DNA of 64,000 nucleotides, taken from positions 62,001 through 126,000 of the forward strand of contig NZ_BAAAHE010000007.1 in NCBI RefSeq assembly GCF_039525035.1, written 5' to 3'. This DNA is from Sporichthya brevicatena. Its GTDB lineage: Bacteria > Actinomycetota > Actinomycetes > Sporichthyales > Sporichthyaceae. The notes beneath the pieces were generated by a model. The model did no database searches, was not told the DNA's origin, and worked only from the letters and a program-made list of their open reading frames with translations. The translations under genes and the position numbers were made by a program. How positions within the stretch are numbered: position 1 is the first letter of the stretch; every line of letters starts with the position of its first letter. Of this stretch, positions 34,949 to 42,654 are shown in pieces.

Positions 34949-36437
34949 GCACCTGGTCCCGCAGGAGGCGCTTGGACACCTTGCCGGTCGGGGTCAGCGG
35001 GAGCTGATCCGCCGTCAGGACCCAGGTGCGGCGGGGGACCTTGTAGGTGGAGATCCGCTCGCGGGCCCAGTCGACGACCTCCTTGGCGAGGCGGTCGTGC
35101 TCGTCGGTGGTGCTGACGAGAACGGCGCCGACGTCCTGGTCGCCCGTCTCGGTCTCGACGCCGAAGACGAAGGCCTGGTCGACCTCGGCGTGCTGGACCA
35201 GCAATGCCTCGACCTCGGCCGGGGAGATGTTGATGCCCTTGGACTTGATCATCTCGTAGCTGCGGCCGACGTAGTGCAGTCGGCCCGCGTCGTCGAACCA
35301 GCCGAGGTCGCCGGTGCGGAACCAGCCGTCCGGGCCGAAGGCGGCCGTGTTCTGCTCGGGGGCGTCGAGGTACCCGGGAGTGATCGTGCCGCGGATCTGG
35401 ATGTGCCCAGTCGTCCCGGCCGGCGCGGGCGTGCCGTCGTCGCCGACGATCCGCACCTCCTGCGTCGGCAGCGGCGTCCCCTGCGTGGTCATCCGGATCT
35501 CGGGCGGGTCGGAGTACGACGTGATCGTCGAGTGACCGTGACCCTCCGTCAGGCCGTACGCGTTACAGACGTCGGTGACGCCCAGCTTTTCGATCGCGAT
35601 ACGCAGGTCCTCGGGGGTCGCGTTGGCCGTGCCGGTGCGCAGCGTCGAGACGTCCCGGTGCGCGAGGTCGGGGTGGGCCGCCAGGGCACGGGTCACCGGG
35701 GCGACGCCGTAGTAGACCGTGCACCGCTCGCGCTCGATGAACTCCAGCGCCGCGGCCGGTTCGAACCGCTCCTGCACGCACAGCGTCGCGCCGTGGACCA
35801 GCGCGTTGGGCAGGGCGTTCGAGCAGCCGAAGACGAAGAACAGCGGAAGGGCGAACCAGAACCGGTCGCCGTCGCGGACGCCCTGGCGCTCCCCGACGGC
35901 CCGGGCGGTGCGGACCATGCCACCCTGCGTGAGCGGCACGGCCTTCGGCTCGGCCGACGATCCGCTGGTGAACAGCAGCAGGGCGAGGTCGGTCTCGCCG
36001 GCCGGCGCCGACCGCAACGTCTCGCATGCACTGGAGATGTCATCTCCAGTGCATGCGGTGGAGATGACATCTCCATCGGGGCCGCCGAAGGAGTCGTAGT
36101 TCTCCGGGGTCAGAACCACGCGCGGCGTCGCGCGCGCCAGCACCGCGTCGAGCTCGGCGGGCTTGTACCAGGTGTTCAGGGGCAGGGCGCAGGCTCCGGC
36201 GGCGTGCGCGCCCAGCAGGCCGACGACCCAGCGCAGGCCGTTCGGCAGGCAGAGGCCGACCCGATCGCTCGGTTGCACGCCGGCGGCACGAAGCCGGGCG
36301 GCCAACGCCGCGGCGCGGACCGCGACCTCGCCGTAGGTCGCCCGGCCGTCCTCGGCCACGACGAACTCGCGGTCGGGGTGCGCCGCGGCGACGGCGGCCA
36401 GCACCTCCGGAGTCGTGACGCCGGGGACGGGGAACAC
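34932..36437 (-). CDS. Acyl-CoA ligase (AMP-forming) with an in-frame palindromic insert
   Basis: A 501-residue ANL enzyme starting at GTG 36437. The -10 box TACCCT is only 6 nt upstream, so the message is probably leaderless. Motifs are [18 protein letters not shown] (P-loop), [41 protein letters not shown] and [10 protein letters not shown]. Just before the P-loop, the segment [16 protein letters not shown] is encoded by a nested palindrome (36024-36075) and looks like an insertion tolerated in a surface loop. It activates a carboxylate to acyl-CoA and is divergent from the CoA transferase at 36506. Confidence 0.9.
   Translation of the reverse strand: MFPVPGVTTPEVLAAVAAAHPDREFVVAEDGRATYGEVAVRAAALAARLRAAGVQPSDRVGLCLPNGLRWVVGLLGAHAAGACALPLNTWYKPAELDAVLARATPRVVLTPENYDSFGGPDGDVISTACTGDDISSACETLRSAPAGETDLALLLFTSGSSAEPKAVPLTQGGMVRTARAVGERQGVRDGDRFWFALPLFFVFGCSNALPNALVHGATLCVQERFEPAAALEFIERERCTVYYGVAPVTRALAAHPDLAHRDVSTLRTGTANATPEDLRIAIEKLGVTDVCNAYGLTEGHGHSTITSYSDPPEIRMTTQGTPLPTQEVRIVGDDGTPAPAGTTGHIQIRGTITPGYLDAPEQNTAAFGPDGWFRTGDLGWFDDAGRLHYVGRSYEMIKSKGINISPAEVEALLVQHAEVDQAFVFGVETETGDQDVGAVLVSTTDEHDRLAKEVVDWARERISTYKVPRRTWVLTADQLPLTPTGKVSKRLLRDQVLTAGT
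36024..36075. repeat. Nested palindromic element inside a coding sequence
   Basis: GCATGCACTGGAGATG (36024-36039), one base, then its exact complement (36041-36056) makes a 33-bp near-continuous palindrome. It is followed by TGGAGATG-A-CATCTCCA (36059-36075), a second palindrome repeating the same TGGAGATG core. The element lies in frame in the ligase gene at 34932-36437, in a linker before the P-loop. Confidence 0.85.
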
Positions 36438-36454
36438 TGCCCCAGGGTAGCCGA

Positions 36455-36472
36455 ATCAGCACATGTGTTGAC
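36455..36472. promoter_or_regulatory. Window-wide operator, site 8
   Basis: ATCAGCACATGTGTTGAC has one mismatch in the left arm. The plus promoter reads TTGACA (36468-36473), with GACTCT 18 bp on, ending 8 nt before the CoA transferase ATG at 36506. On the minus strand, TACCCT lies 6 nt before the ligase GTG at 36437. Confidence 0.75.
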
Positions 36473-36505
36473 AGCCTGCGGCGAAAACTGGGACTCTCGC
36501 GGGAA

Positions 36506-37744
36506 ATGGATTCCGCCATCCTTCGGGACCTCATTCGGCCCGGCGATCTCGTCGTCGCGGGTCAGACGCTGGGCGAGCCGACCGCGCTGATCGCCGAGGT
36601 CTTCACCGCCGTCGGAGACGTGCCGGGCGTACGGATGTTCGCCGGGATGAGCCTGACCAACGTCTTTCCCGAGGCTCCGCCGGGATTCGGACTGTGCTCG
36701 TTCGTCGGCATGCCCCCGTTCTCGGGACTGATCGCGGACGGACGGTTGGACCTCATCCCGACGCACATGTCGGCGCTGCCGCGGTTGTTCGCCGCCGGCC
36801 CGCTGAAGGCCGACGTCGTGCTCGTCGCCGTCAGCCCGCCCGACGCCGAGGGGTTCTGCAGCCTCGGAGTGGTCTCGGACTACCTCTGGCCGGCCGTGCA
36901 CTCGGCGCGCGTCGTGATCGCCGAGATCAACGACTCGATCCCGGTCGTCGCGGGCGACACACGCCTGCACATCGACACCTTCGCGGCGACGATGAAGGTC
37001 TCGCGCCCGTTGCCGGAGTACCGAGCTGAGGCTCCGTCAGCCCTGGAGCAAGAGATCGCCCGCCACGTCGCCGGGTTCGTCCGGGACCGCAGCTGCGTCC
37101 AGGTCGGCATCGGCAAACTCGCGGAGGCGGTGCTGCTGGCGGTCGCCGACCGCCGCGACCTGTCGATTCACTCCGGGATGATCGGTGACACCGGCCTGGC
37201 GTTGATGCGGGACGGGGTCGTCACGAACCGCTTCAAGGAGATCGACGAGGGCCGCACCGTTGCGGGGTCGATCCTGGGTTCGGCGCGGGGTGTCGCCCTC
37301 GCGGCCGGCGAGTCGCGGCTGGACCTGCGCTCGGTCTCGTACACGCACGACCCCGGCGTCGTCGGTTCGATCAGCAACTTCGTCTGCGTGAACTCCGCTC
37401 TCGAGGTCGACCTGTTCGGACAGGTCAACTCCGAGGTGGCCGGCAATCGGTACGTCGGCGCGGTCGGGGGAGCGGTGGACTTCCTCCGTGCCGCCGTGGG
37501 TTCGCCGGGTGGGCGCGCGATCGTCGCGCTGCCGGCCACCGCGTCGCGGGGCCGGTCGCGGCTGGTGCCGAAGGTGGCACGTGTGACGGCGGCCGGCGCC
37601 GACGTCGACGTGGTGGTGACGGAGTACGGCGTCGCCGACCTGCGCGGAGTGAGCGCGAGCGAACGGGCGCGACGGATCGTCGCCGTCGCCGCCCCGGAGC
37701 ACCGGGAAATGTTGACCAAAGCCGCTGCGGAGGCCGGACTGTGA
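36506..37744 (+). CDS. CoA transferase / acetyl-CoA hydrolase family protein
   Basis: A 412-residue protein of the acetyl-CoA hydrolase/4-hydroxybutyrate CoA-transferase family. It has VVAGQTLGEP and ADVVLVAVSPPDAEGFCSLG in the N-terminal domain and SIHSGMIGDTGLALM, VCVNSALEVDLFGQVNSE and DVVVTEYGVADLRG in the C-terminal domain. The Glu of the S-A-L-E-V-D-L-x-G-Q-V-N motif is the expected CoA-thioester-forming residue. It transfers CoA between a pathway acid and acetyl- or succinyl-CoA. It overlaps the SMP-30-like gene by 4 nt (GTGA). Confidence 0.9.
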   Translation: MDSAILRDLIRPGDLVVAGQTLGEPTALIAEVFTAVGDVPGVRMFAGMSLTNVFPEAPPGFGLCSFVGMPPFSGLIADGRLDLIPTHMSALPRLFAAGPLKADVVLVAVSPPDAEGFCSLGVVSDYLWPAVHSARVVIAEINDSIPVVAGDTRLHIDTFAATMKVSRPLPEYRAEAPSALEQEIARHVAGFVRDRSCVQVGIGKLAEAVLLAVADRRDLSIHSGMIGDTGLALMRDGVVTNRFKEIDEGRTVAGSILGSARGVALAAGESRLDLRSVSYTHDPGVVGSISNFVCVNSALEVDLFGQVNSEVAGNRYVGAVGGAVDFLRAAVGSPGGRAIVALPATASRGRSRLVPKVARVTAAGADVDVVVTEYGVADLRGVSASERARRIVAVAAPEHREMLTKAAAEAGL

Positions 37745-38574
37745 CGACCACCCTGACCCGACTCGCCTCGGGATTCGTTCTGCTCGAGGCCGCCCGGTGG
37801 CTGCCGGCGCACGGCCTCGTGTTCTCGGACATGCTCGGCGGTGGCGTGTACGCGCTGCGGGACGACGCGCCGACCCCGTTGGTCGAGCACCGCAAGGGCA
37901 TCGGCGGTCTGGTGCCGCACGCGGACGGCGGCCTGGTCGTCAGCGGTCGCAACGTGACGCACAAGCGGGCGGACGGGACCGGCGTCGTGCTGCTGGAGAC
38001 CGCGGCGGACGAGCAGTTCTTCAACGACCTCACGGCGGACCCGGCCGGCCGCCTCTACATCGGGTCGGTGCCGAAGGACCACGAGAACGGGCTCGGCCGC
38101 CTCTACCGGGTCCAGACCGACGGTGCGGTCGATGTGCTCGCCGAGGACGTGCGCATCACCAACGGCCTGGCCGCGGACCCGACGGGCACGGCGTTGTTCC
38201 ACGTCGACAGCCCGCGGAAGGTCATCTGGCGGTACGCGCTGCCGAGCGGTGAGCGGACCGACTTCGTCTCCACCGAGGCGTACCCCGGTGTGCCCGACGG
38301 GATCGCGCTCGCGGCGGACGGCACCCTGTTCGTCGCGTTGGCCGGCGGCGCGCTGGTCGTCGCCTACGACCCGGTCGGCGCCGTGATCGCCGAGATCGAG
38401 GTGCCGGCGCGGCTGGTGACCTCGGTCTGCCTCGGTGGCCCGGACCTGCGGACGCTCTTCGTGCTGACCGGGGTGAACGAGGAGTATCCCGACGCGGCGG
38501 GCGGATCGGTGTTCGCGATGCCGGCCCCCACGGCGGGTCTGCCGGCGCCGGCGGCGGCCGTCCGCCTGGCGTGA
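37741..38574 (+). CDS. SMP-30/gluconolactonase-like beta-propeller lactonase
   Basis: A 277-residue protein starting at GTG 37741. It has the SMP-30 metal-site pattern: Glu in VLLEAARWLP, Asn in ITNGLAADPTG and Asp in VPDGIALAADG, with repeated short strands such as G-L-V-V-S-G-R-N. Family members are Ca- or Zn-dependent lactonases or hydrolases with a six-bladed propeller. In this set it could open a lactone made by a Baeyer-Villiger-type oxidoreductase (LLM proteins); that is inference. No signal peptide, so it is cytosolic. Confidence 0.85.
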   Translation: MTTTLTRLASGFVLLEAARWLPAHGLVFSDMLGGGVYALRDDAPTPLVEHRKGIGGLVPHADGGLVVSGRNVTHKRADGTGVVLLETAADEQFFNDLTADPAGRLYIGSVPKDHENGLGRLYRVQTDGAVDVLAEDVRITNGLAADPTGTALFHVDSPRKVIWRYALPSGERTDFVSTEAYPGVPDGIALAADGTLFVALAGGALVVAYDPVGAVIAEIEVPARLVTSVCLGGPDLRTLFVLTGVNEEYPDAAGGSVFAMPAPTAGLPAPAAAVRLA

Positions 38575-38593
38575 CCCGGTAATCCGGGCTACA

Positions 38594-38611
38594 CTCAACA
38601 CCAGTGTTGAC
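38594..38611 (+). promoter_or_regulatory. Window-wide operator, site 9
   Basis: CTCAACACCAGTGTTGAC contains the perfect dyad TCAACAC-CA-GTGTTGA. It lies 20 bp after the lactonase stop and 47 bp before the apparent start of the double CoA transferase. The right arm gives -35 TTGACT (38607-38612); a T/A-rich GTATTT follows at about 15 bp. Confidence 0.8.
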
Positions 38612-38658
38612 TGACACGCCGAATTCGTATTTCTGCGCGCGTTAGGCGGTGACCGGCG

Positions 38659-41205
38659 ATTCCCGATCCCACTCCGGGCATTCTCGACGGCGTTCGGGTC
38701 GTCGAGATCGCCGACGAGCTCGCCGCTCACGCCGGGCTCCTGCTGGCCGGCCTCGGGGCCGACGTCGTCAAGGTCGAACCGCCGGACGGCAGCGTCACGC
38801 GCCGGATCGGCCCGTTCGCCGGTGAACCGTCGCCCGACACCTCGCTGTTCTTCTGGCAGCACAACCGGGGCAAGCGGTCAATCGTGCTCGACCCCGACGG
38901 GGATCTGACGATCCTTCAGGATCTGGTCGGCACGGCTGACGTCCTGCTGCTGGCGGGTCGCGACGCGGCCCCCTTCGCGGCGGAACTTGACGTCGACGCC
39001 CTGCGCGCGCGATTCCCCGACCTGATCGTCGCTCGCATGACGCCGTTCGGCGACGACGGTCCATGGGCGGGTTTCGTCGGGTCGGACCTCGTGCACCTGG
39101 CCCTCGGCGGCCCGGTCATGAACTGCGGCTACGACCCGCGGCCCGACGGCTTCTACGACCTTCCGCCGATCGCACCCGCGGCTTGGCAGTCCTACGTCAT
39201 CGCCGGCGAGCAGCTCGTCATCGGTGTCCTCGCGGCGCTGGTCCACGCGCAGCGCACCGGCGCCGGGCAGGAACTCTCGCTCGCGGTGCACGAGGCCGTC
39301 GCGAAGAGCACCGAGCTCGACCTCATGAACTGGGTCATGCGCCGTGCGCCGCTGAACCGGCAGACCTGCCGGCACGCGGCGGAGAAGGTGTCGAACGTCC
39401 CGACCATCGCGCAGACCAAGGACGGCCGCTGGATCGTCACCATGGCGATGGGTGCGAAGAACGAGAAGCAGATCCTCGACTTCCTCGCCGCCAAGGGCAT
39501 GCCGACCGACCTCGGCGACGACACGAGCACCGAGACCGGACGCAACATCCCCGGCAGCTCCGCGGTCAGCGACCGGTCGGCGCGGGTGATGGATCTCGTC
39601 GCGCGCTTCGTGCGCAAGTACACCTACGAGGACTTCCCCTGGCTCGAGGCGCAGGACGCGGGCGTCGTCTGCTCGCCGCTGCGGAAGCCGCACGAGAACG
39701 CCACCGACGAGCACTGGCGCGCCCGCGGTTCCTTCGCGGAGGTCGAGCACCCCGAGCAGGGCCGCAGCCACACCTACGCCGTCAGCAAGTGGCTCTCGAC
39801 CGAGCCGGCCTGGACCGTCGGTCGCCGCGCCCCGCTGCTGGGCGAGGACACCCGGACGATCGTCGCCGAACTTGCGACCCGGACGACGGGCGTCCGAACC
39901 CGTGCTCGCGCCGACGTCCGGGTCTTCGGGCGTCACGAGCTCTCCGTGCACGGCAAGCCGTTCCCGCTCGCGGGTGTGCGAATCTTCGACTTCTCCTGGT
40001 TCCTCGCCTCCGCCGGCGGGACGCGGTTCCTGACCGCCCTCGGGGCCGAGTGCATCAAGGTCGAGTGGAAGGCGAACCCGGACACCCGCATCGCGGCCAT
40101 GGCGCCGGTCGGCGGCCGGGCGGCGCGCGACGCCGCGACCGCGCCGCTGCCCGGAGTCACCGATCCCGACATGGGTGGCCAGTTCAACAACAAGAACCCG
40201 GGCAAGCGCGGGCTCTCGCTGAACGTCCGTCACCCGGAGGGGCTGGCGATCGCGCGGAAGCTGATCGCGATCTCCGACATCGTGGCCGAGGGCTTCTCGC
40301 CGGGCGTGCTCGAGCGCTGGGGCCTGGGTTACGAGATCCTCCGCGAGATCAAGCCGGACATCATCTACGCGCAGCAGTCCGGGATGGGCACCGACGGCAG
40401 TTACGGCCGCCTGCGCGCGGTCGGCCCGGTGGCGGCCGCGCTCTCCGGTGTCTCGGAGATGTCGGGCCTGCCCGAGCCGGCCATGCCGGCGGGTTGGGGC
40501 TACTCCTACCTCGACTGGATCGGCGCCTACAGCTTCGCGACAGCCATGCTCGCCGCGCTGCACTACCGCGACCGCACCGGCCGGGGGCAGTGGATCGACG
40601 CGTCGCAGACGGAGTCCGGTCTCTACGTCGCCGGTGGCGCCGTGCTGCAGCACTCGGTCACCGGCCGACCTTGGGTCCGGACCGGCAACGCGTCCGTCAC
40701 CGGTGACGTCGCCCCGCACGGGATCTACCGTTGCGCCGGCACCGACCGCTGGCTCGCGATCGCCTGCCAGACCGAGGAGCAGTGGCGCGCTCTCGCGGCT
40801 GAGCTCGGTCTGCCCAAGGATCTGACGCTGGCTCAGCGTCTCGCGTCGCCCGATCTCGACCACCAGATCACGGCGTGGACCTCGACCCGCGAGCCCTACG
40901 CGGCGATGGAGCGGCTCCAGTCGCTCGGCATCCCGGCGGGTGTCTGCCAGACCGCCGGGGACCGGTGCGACACCGACCCGCAGTTGGCGCACCTGAACTG
41001 GCTGACCGAGGTGACCGGGACGAAGATCGGCACCTGGCCGCTCGCCGAGTTCCCGGTCCGCCTGTCGGAGACACCGGCCCACATCGGCGGGCCGATCGAC
41101 CGCGGCGCCCCGGGTTACGGCGAGGACAACGAGTGGGTGCTGGGCGAACTGCTCGGCATGTCGTCGTCCGAGATCGCGCGGCTCGCGGAGGACGGCGTCA
41201 TCTAA
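38659..41205 (+). CDS. Double CaiB/BaiF (family III) CoA transferase with no canonical start codon
   Basis: Two family III CoA-transferase modules in one chain of about 848 residues. The conserved N-terminus (GILDGVRVVEIADEL, GLGADVVKVEPPDG) reads in frame from just after a TGA at 38650-38652, but no ATG, GTG or TTG precedes it. The first such codon is GTG 38884, inside the fold. ATT 38659 has AGGCGG 9 nt upstream and is my best start. A one-base frameshift from GTG 38649 within T-T-C-C-C is the alternative. The second module carries the expected catalytic Asp in YSYLDWIGAY; the aligned position in the first module (AWQSYVIAG) is Tyr. It acts in cytosolic CoA transfer to pathway acids. Confidence 0.85.
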   Translation: MPDPTPGILDGVRVVEIADELAAHAGLLLAGLGADVVKVEPPDGSVTRRIGPFAGEPSPDTSLFFWQHNRGKRSIVLDPDGDLTILQDLVGTADVLLLAGRDAAPFAAELDVDALRARFPDLIVARMTPFGDDGPWAGFVGSDLVHLALGGPVMNCGYDPRPDGFYDLPPIAPAAWQSYVIAGEQLVIGVLAALVHAQRTGAGQELSLAVHEAVAKSTELDLMNWVMRRAPLNRQTCRHAAEKVSNVPTIAQTKDGRWIVTMAMGAKNEKQILDFLAAKGMPTDLGDDTSTETGRNIPGSSAVSDRSARVMDLVARFVRKYTYEDFPWLEAQDAGVVCSPLRKPHENATDEHWRARGSFAEVEHPEQGRSHTYAVSKWLSTEPAWTVGRRAPLLGEDTRTIVAELATRTTGVRTRARADVRVFGRHELSVHGKPFPLAGVRIFDFSWFLASAGGTRFLTALGAECIKVEWKANPDTRIAAMAPVGGRAARDAATAPLPGVTDPDMGGQFNNKNPGKRGLSLNVRHPEGLAIARKLIAISDIVAEGFSPGVLERWGLGYEILREIKPDIIYAQQSGMGTDGSYGRLRAVGPVAAALSGVSEMSGLPEPAMPAGWGYSYLDWIGAYSFATAMLAALHYRDRTGRGQWIDASQTESGLYVAGGAVLQHSVTGRPWVRTGNASVTGDVAPHGIYRCAGTDRWLAIACQTEEQWRALAAELGLPKDLTLAQRLASPDLDHQITAWTSTREPYAAMERLQSLGIPAGVCQTAGDRCDTDPQLAHLNWLTEVTGTKIGTWPLAEFPVRLSETPAHIGGPIDRGAPGYGEDNEWVLGELLGMSSSEIARLAEDGVI

Positions 41206-41702
41206 GCCGCGGGCAGACGCCGCAGGATCTCCTGCAACATCCCGGTGTGCTGGTCCAGGGTCGCGGTGTGTTGGTCGAGCGTGGCGGTGTGGCGGTCCAG
41301 GGTCGCGGTGTGTTGGTCGAGCGTGGCGGTGTGGCGGTCCAGGGTCGCGGTGTGTTGGTCGAGCGTGGCGGTGTGTTGGTCGAGCGTCGCGGTGTGGTCG
41401 TTGGACGTGAAGGCGAGCATCGCGAGCGCGGATCGGAGCTCCTGGAGTTGCTCGAAGCAGCTGTCCAGCCGTGCCGACTGCGCGATCAGCACGGCCGCGT
41501 GATCACGCAGCTCCTCGCGGATCTCGTCGACCGACGCACTCAACTGCGCGAGCTGTGACTGCACGCCGGCGATCTCGTCGTGGACACGGGCGAACTCGCC
41601 CCGAACATCGGCGTTCCGGGCACGCAACGAGACCACCTGAGCCTCCAGCGCGCTGACGCGCGCTTCCAGCTCGTGGTACTCGTCTCCGGTCATGTTCGTC
41701 AT
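41202..41702 (-). CDS. Coiled-coil protein with tandem heptapeptide repeats
   Basis: A 166-residue soluble protein, almost entirely coiled coil. Residues about 10-95 are an irregular helix (EYHELEARVSALEAQVVSLR and following). Then come seven near-perfect HTATLD(Q/R) heptads, a degenerate eighth (HTGMLQE) and a short tail. The heptads are encoded by a 21-bp tandem repeat. It has a single Cys in the irregular helix. It overlaps the double CoA transferase by 4 nt at the 3' end. No known domain; possibly a structural or oligomerising factor. It has no window-wide operator upstream. Confidence 0.8.
   Translation of the reverse strand: MTNMTGDEYHELEARVSALEAQVVSLRARNADVRGEFARVHDEIAGVQSQLAQLSASVDEIREELRDHAAVLIAQSARLDSCFEQLQELRSALAMLAFTSNDHTATLDQHTATLDQHTATLDRHTATLDQHTATLDRHTATLDQHTATLDQHTGMLQEILRRLPAA
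41243..41399. repeat. 21-bp tandem repeats encoding heptads
   Basis: About seven and a half copies of a 21-bp unit (core GGTCGCGGTGTGTTGGTCGA, alternating with GTGGCGGTGTGGCGGTCCA). They run without spacers inside the coiled-coil gene. Each unit encodes one coil heptad, so copy number can change without breaking the frame. Confidence 0.9.
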
Positions 41703-41796
41703 TGTGTGACCCCCTCGCGCGGGACGCTACCCCGATTGCCCGGGCAAGGGATGTCTCGATCGCGGGCATGTGGACAAGTGCGGGCCCGGCGCGGGG

Positions 41797-42627
41797 TCAG
41801 GGAGCCGACACACGCTCGCGAGGTGGCGTCGCCGACGGCGTCGAACCGATCGGGGCGAACCCCTCGGCCGGCATCAGGCGCATCGTCGTGTGCATCATCG
41901 CGATCGCGATACCCATGGTGAGGATCGTGATCGCGTAGACGACACCCTGGTCCGGGTCGGCGCTGTGGATGTAGGTCCACAGCACGAGCGGGATCATGAC
42001 GAGGCCGAGGACCATCGCGACGGCCGGCAGGAAGAACGCCGGCACGAACTGCTCCCGCGTCGGCAGCGACCGCCGGATACGGGCCGCGCCCACGCCGATC
42101 GTGAGCACGATGAAGGTGTTGAGCAGCGGGATCCACGTCGGGAAGTCGCCGACCATGAAGGCGGCCGGGCCGTAGTACGTGTAGACCTCCATGACGTTGA
42201 TCATGAAGAGCTCGGCGGCGAGCAGGTAGACCGCCGCCCCCGCGCACACCGGGACCAGGCGCCGGCGTGACCAGCCGGACTCGACCAGGCGCCAGAACGT
42301 CAGACCCATCCCGCCGTAGAACGCGGTGTAGCTGAAGAACGTCCAGACCGGGAAGGGGTTCTCGAACGCGGTGTAGAACGTGTCCTGCCCCGGTGCGTAG
42401 TACCAGAGGTTGGCGAGCGTGTCCGGCATCGGCTCGATGAGTGCACAGAAGGTCGAGCCGAGGGCGACGATCAGCGGGACGGGCGTCCGGTACTTCCGCG
42501 AGAGCCGGAACGCGGAGGCGTAGACGGCAACGACGGCCACCGCGATCGCGATGTTCATGACCGTCTGTCCGGTCTCGTTGACCGGCTGGTTGAGGATCTC
42601 CTCGGGTGGCAGGGGGAACATCTGCAT
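41797..42627 (-). CDS. AveC-like integral membrane protein (paralog of 49787-50632)
   Basis: A 276-residue protein with about seven TM segments, ATG 42627 after GGAG. It carries a conserved loop G-S-T-F-C-A-L-I-E-P-M-P-D and then L-W-Y-Y, followed by a W-x-F-F-S-Y-x-x-F-Y-G-G helix, a YTYYGPAAF segment and R-I-R-R-S-L-P-T. These resemble the AveC family, whose founding member acts as a spirocyclase/dehydratase in avermectin biosynthesis. The catalytic role in other clusters is not established. It is 27 nt downstream of a P450 in one operon; the paralog at 49787 also lies next to P450 genes, suggesting joint action on a membrane-soluble substrate. Confidence 0.72.
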   Translation of the reverse strand: MQMFPLPPEEILNQPVNETGQTVMNIAIAVAVVAVYASAFRLSRKYRTPVPLIVALGSTFCALIEPMPDTLANLWYYAPGQDTFYTAFENPFPVWTFFSYTAFYGGMGLTFWRLVESGWSRRRLVPVCAGAAVYLLAAELFMINVMEVYTYYGPAAFMVGDFPTWIPLLNTFIVLTIGVGAARIRRSLPTREQFVPAFFLPAVAMVLGLVMIPLVLWTYIHSADPDQGVVYAITILTMGIAIAMMHTTMRLMPAEGFAPIGSTPSATPPRERVSAP

Positions 42628-42654
42628 GCGGCGGGCTCCGGGCTCTCGGTCAGC

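Noticed and set aside
38884-41205. GTG 38884 as the true start of the double CoA transferase
   Set aside because: About 75 residues of clearly conserved family sequence lie upstream in the same frame and would be lost.
41243-41399. Possible CRISPR array
   Set aside because: The 21-bp units are contiguous with no spacers and encode coiled-coil heptads in frame; they are coding tandem repeats.
41736-41747. TTGCCCGGGCAA dyad as a terminator for the P450-AveC operon
   Set aside because: It is only 6 bp per arm, with no loop, and lies between two genes read in the same direction; too weak to call.
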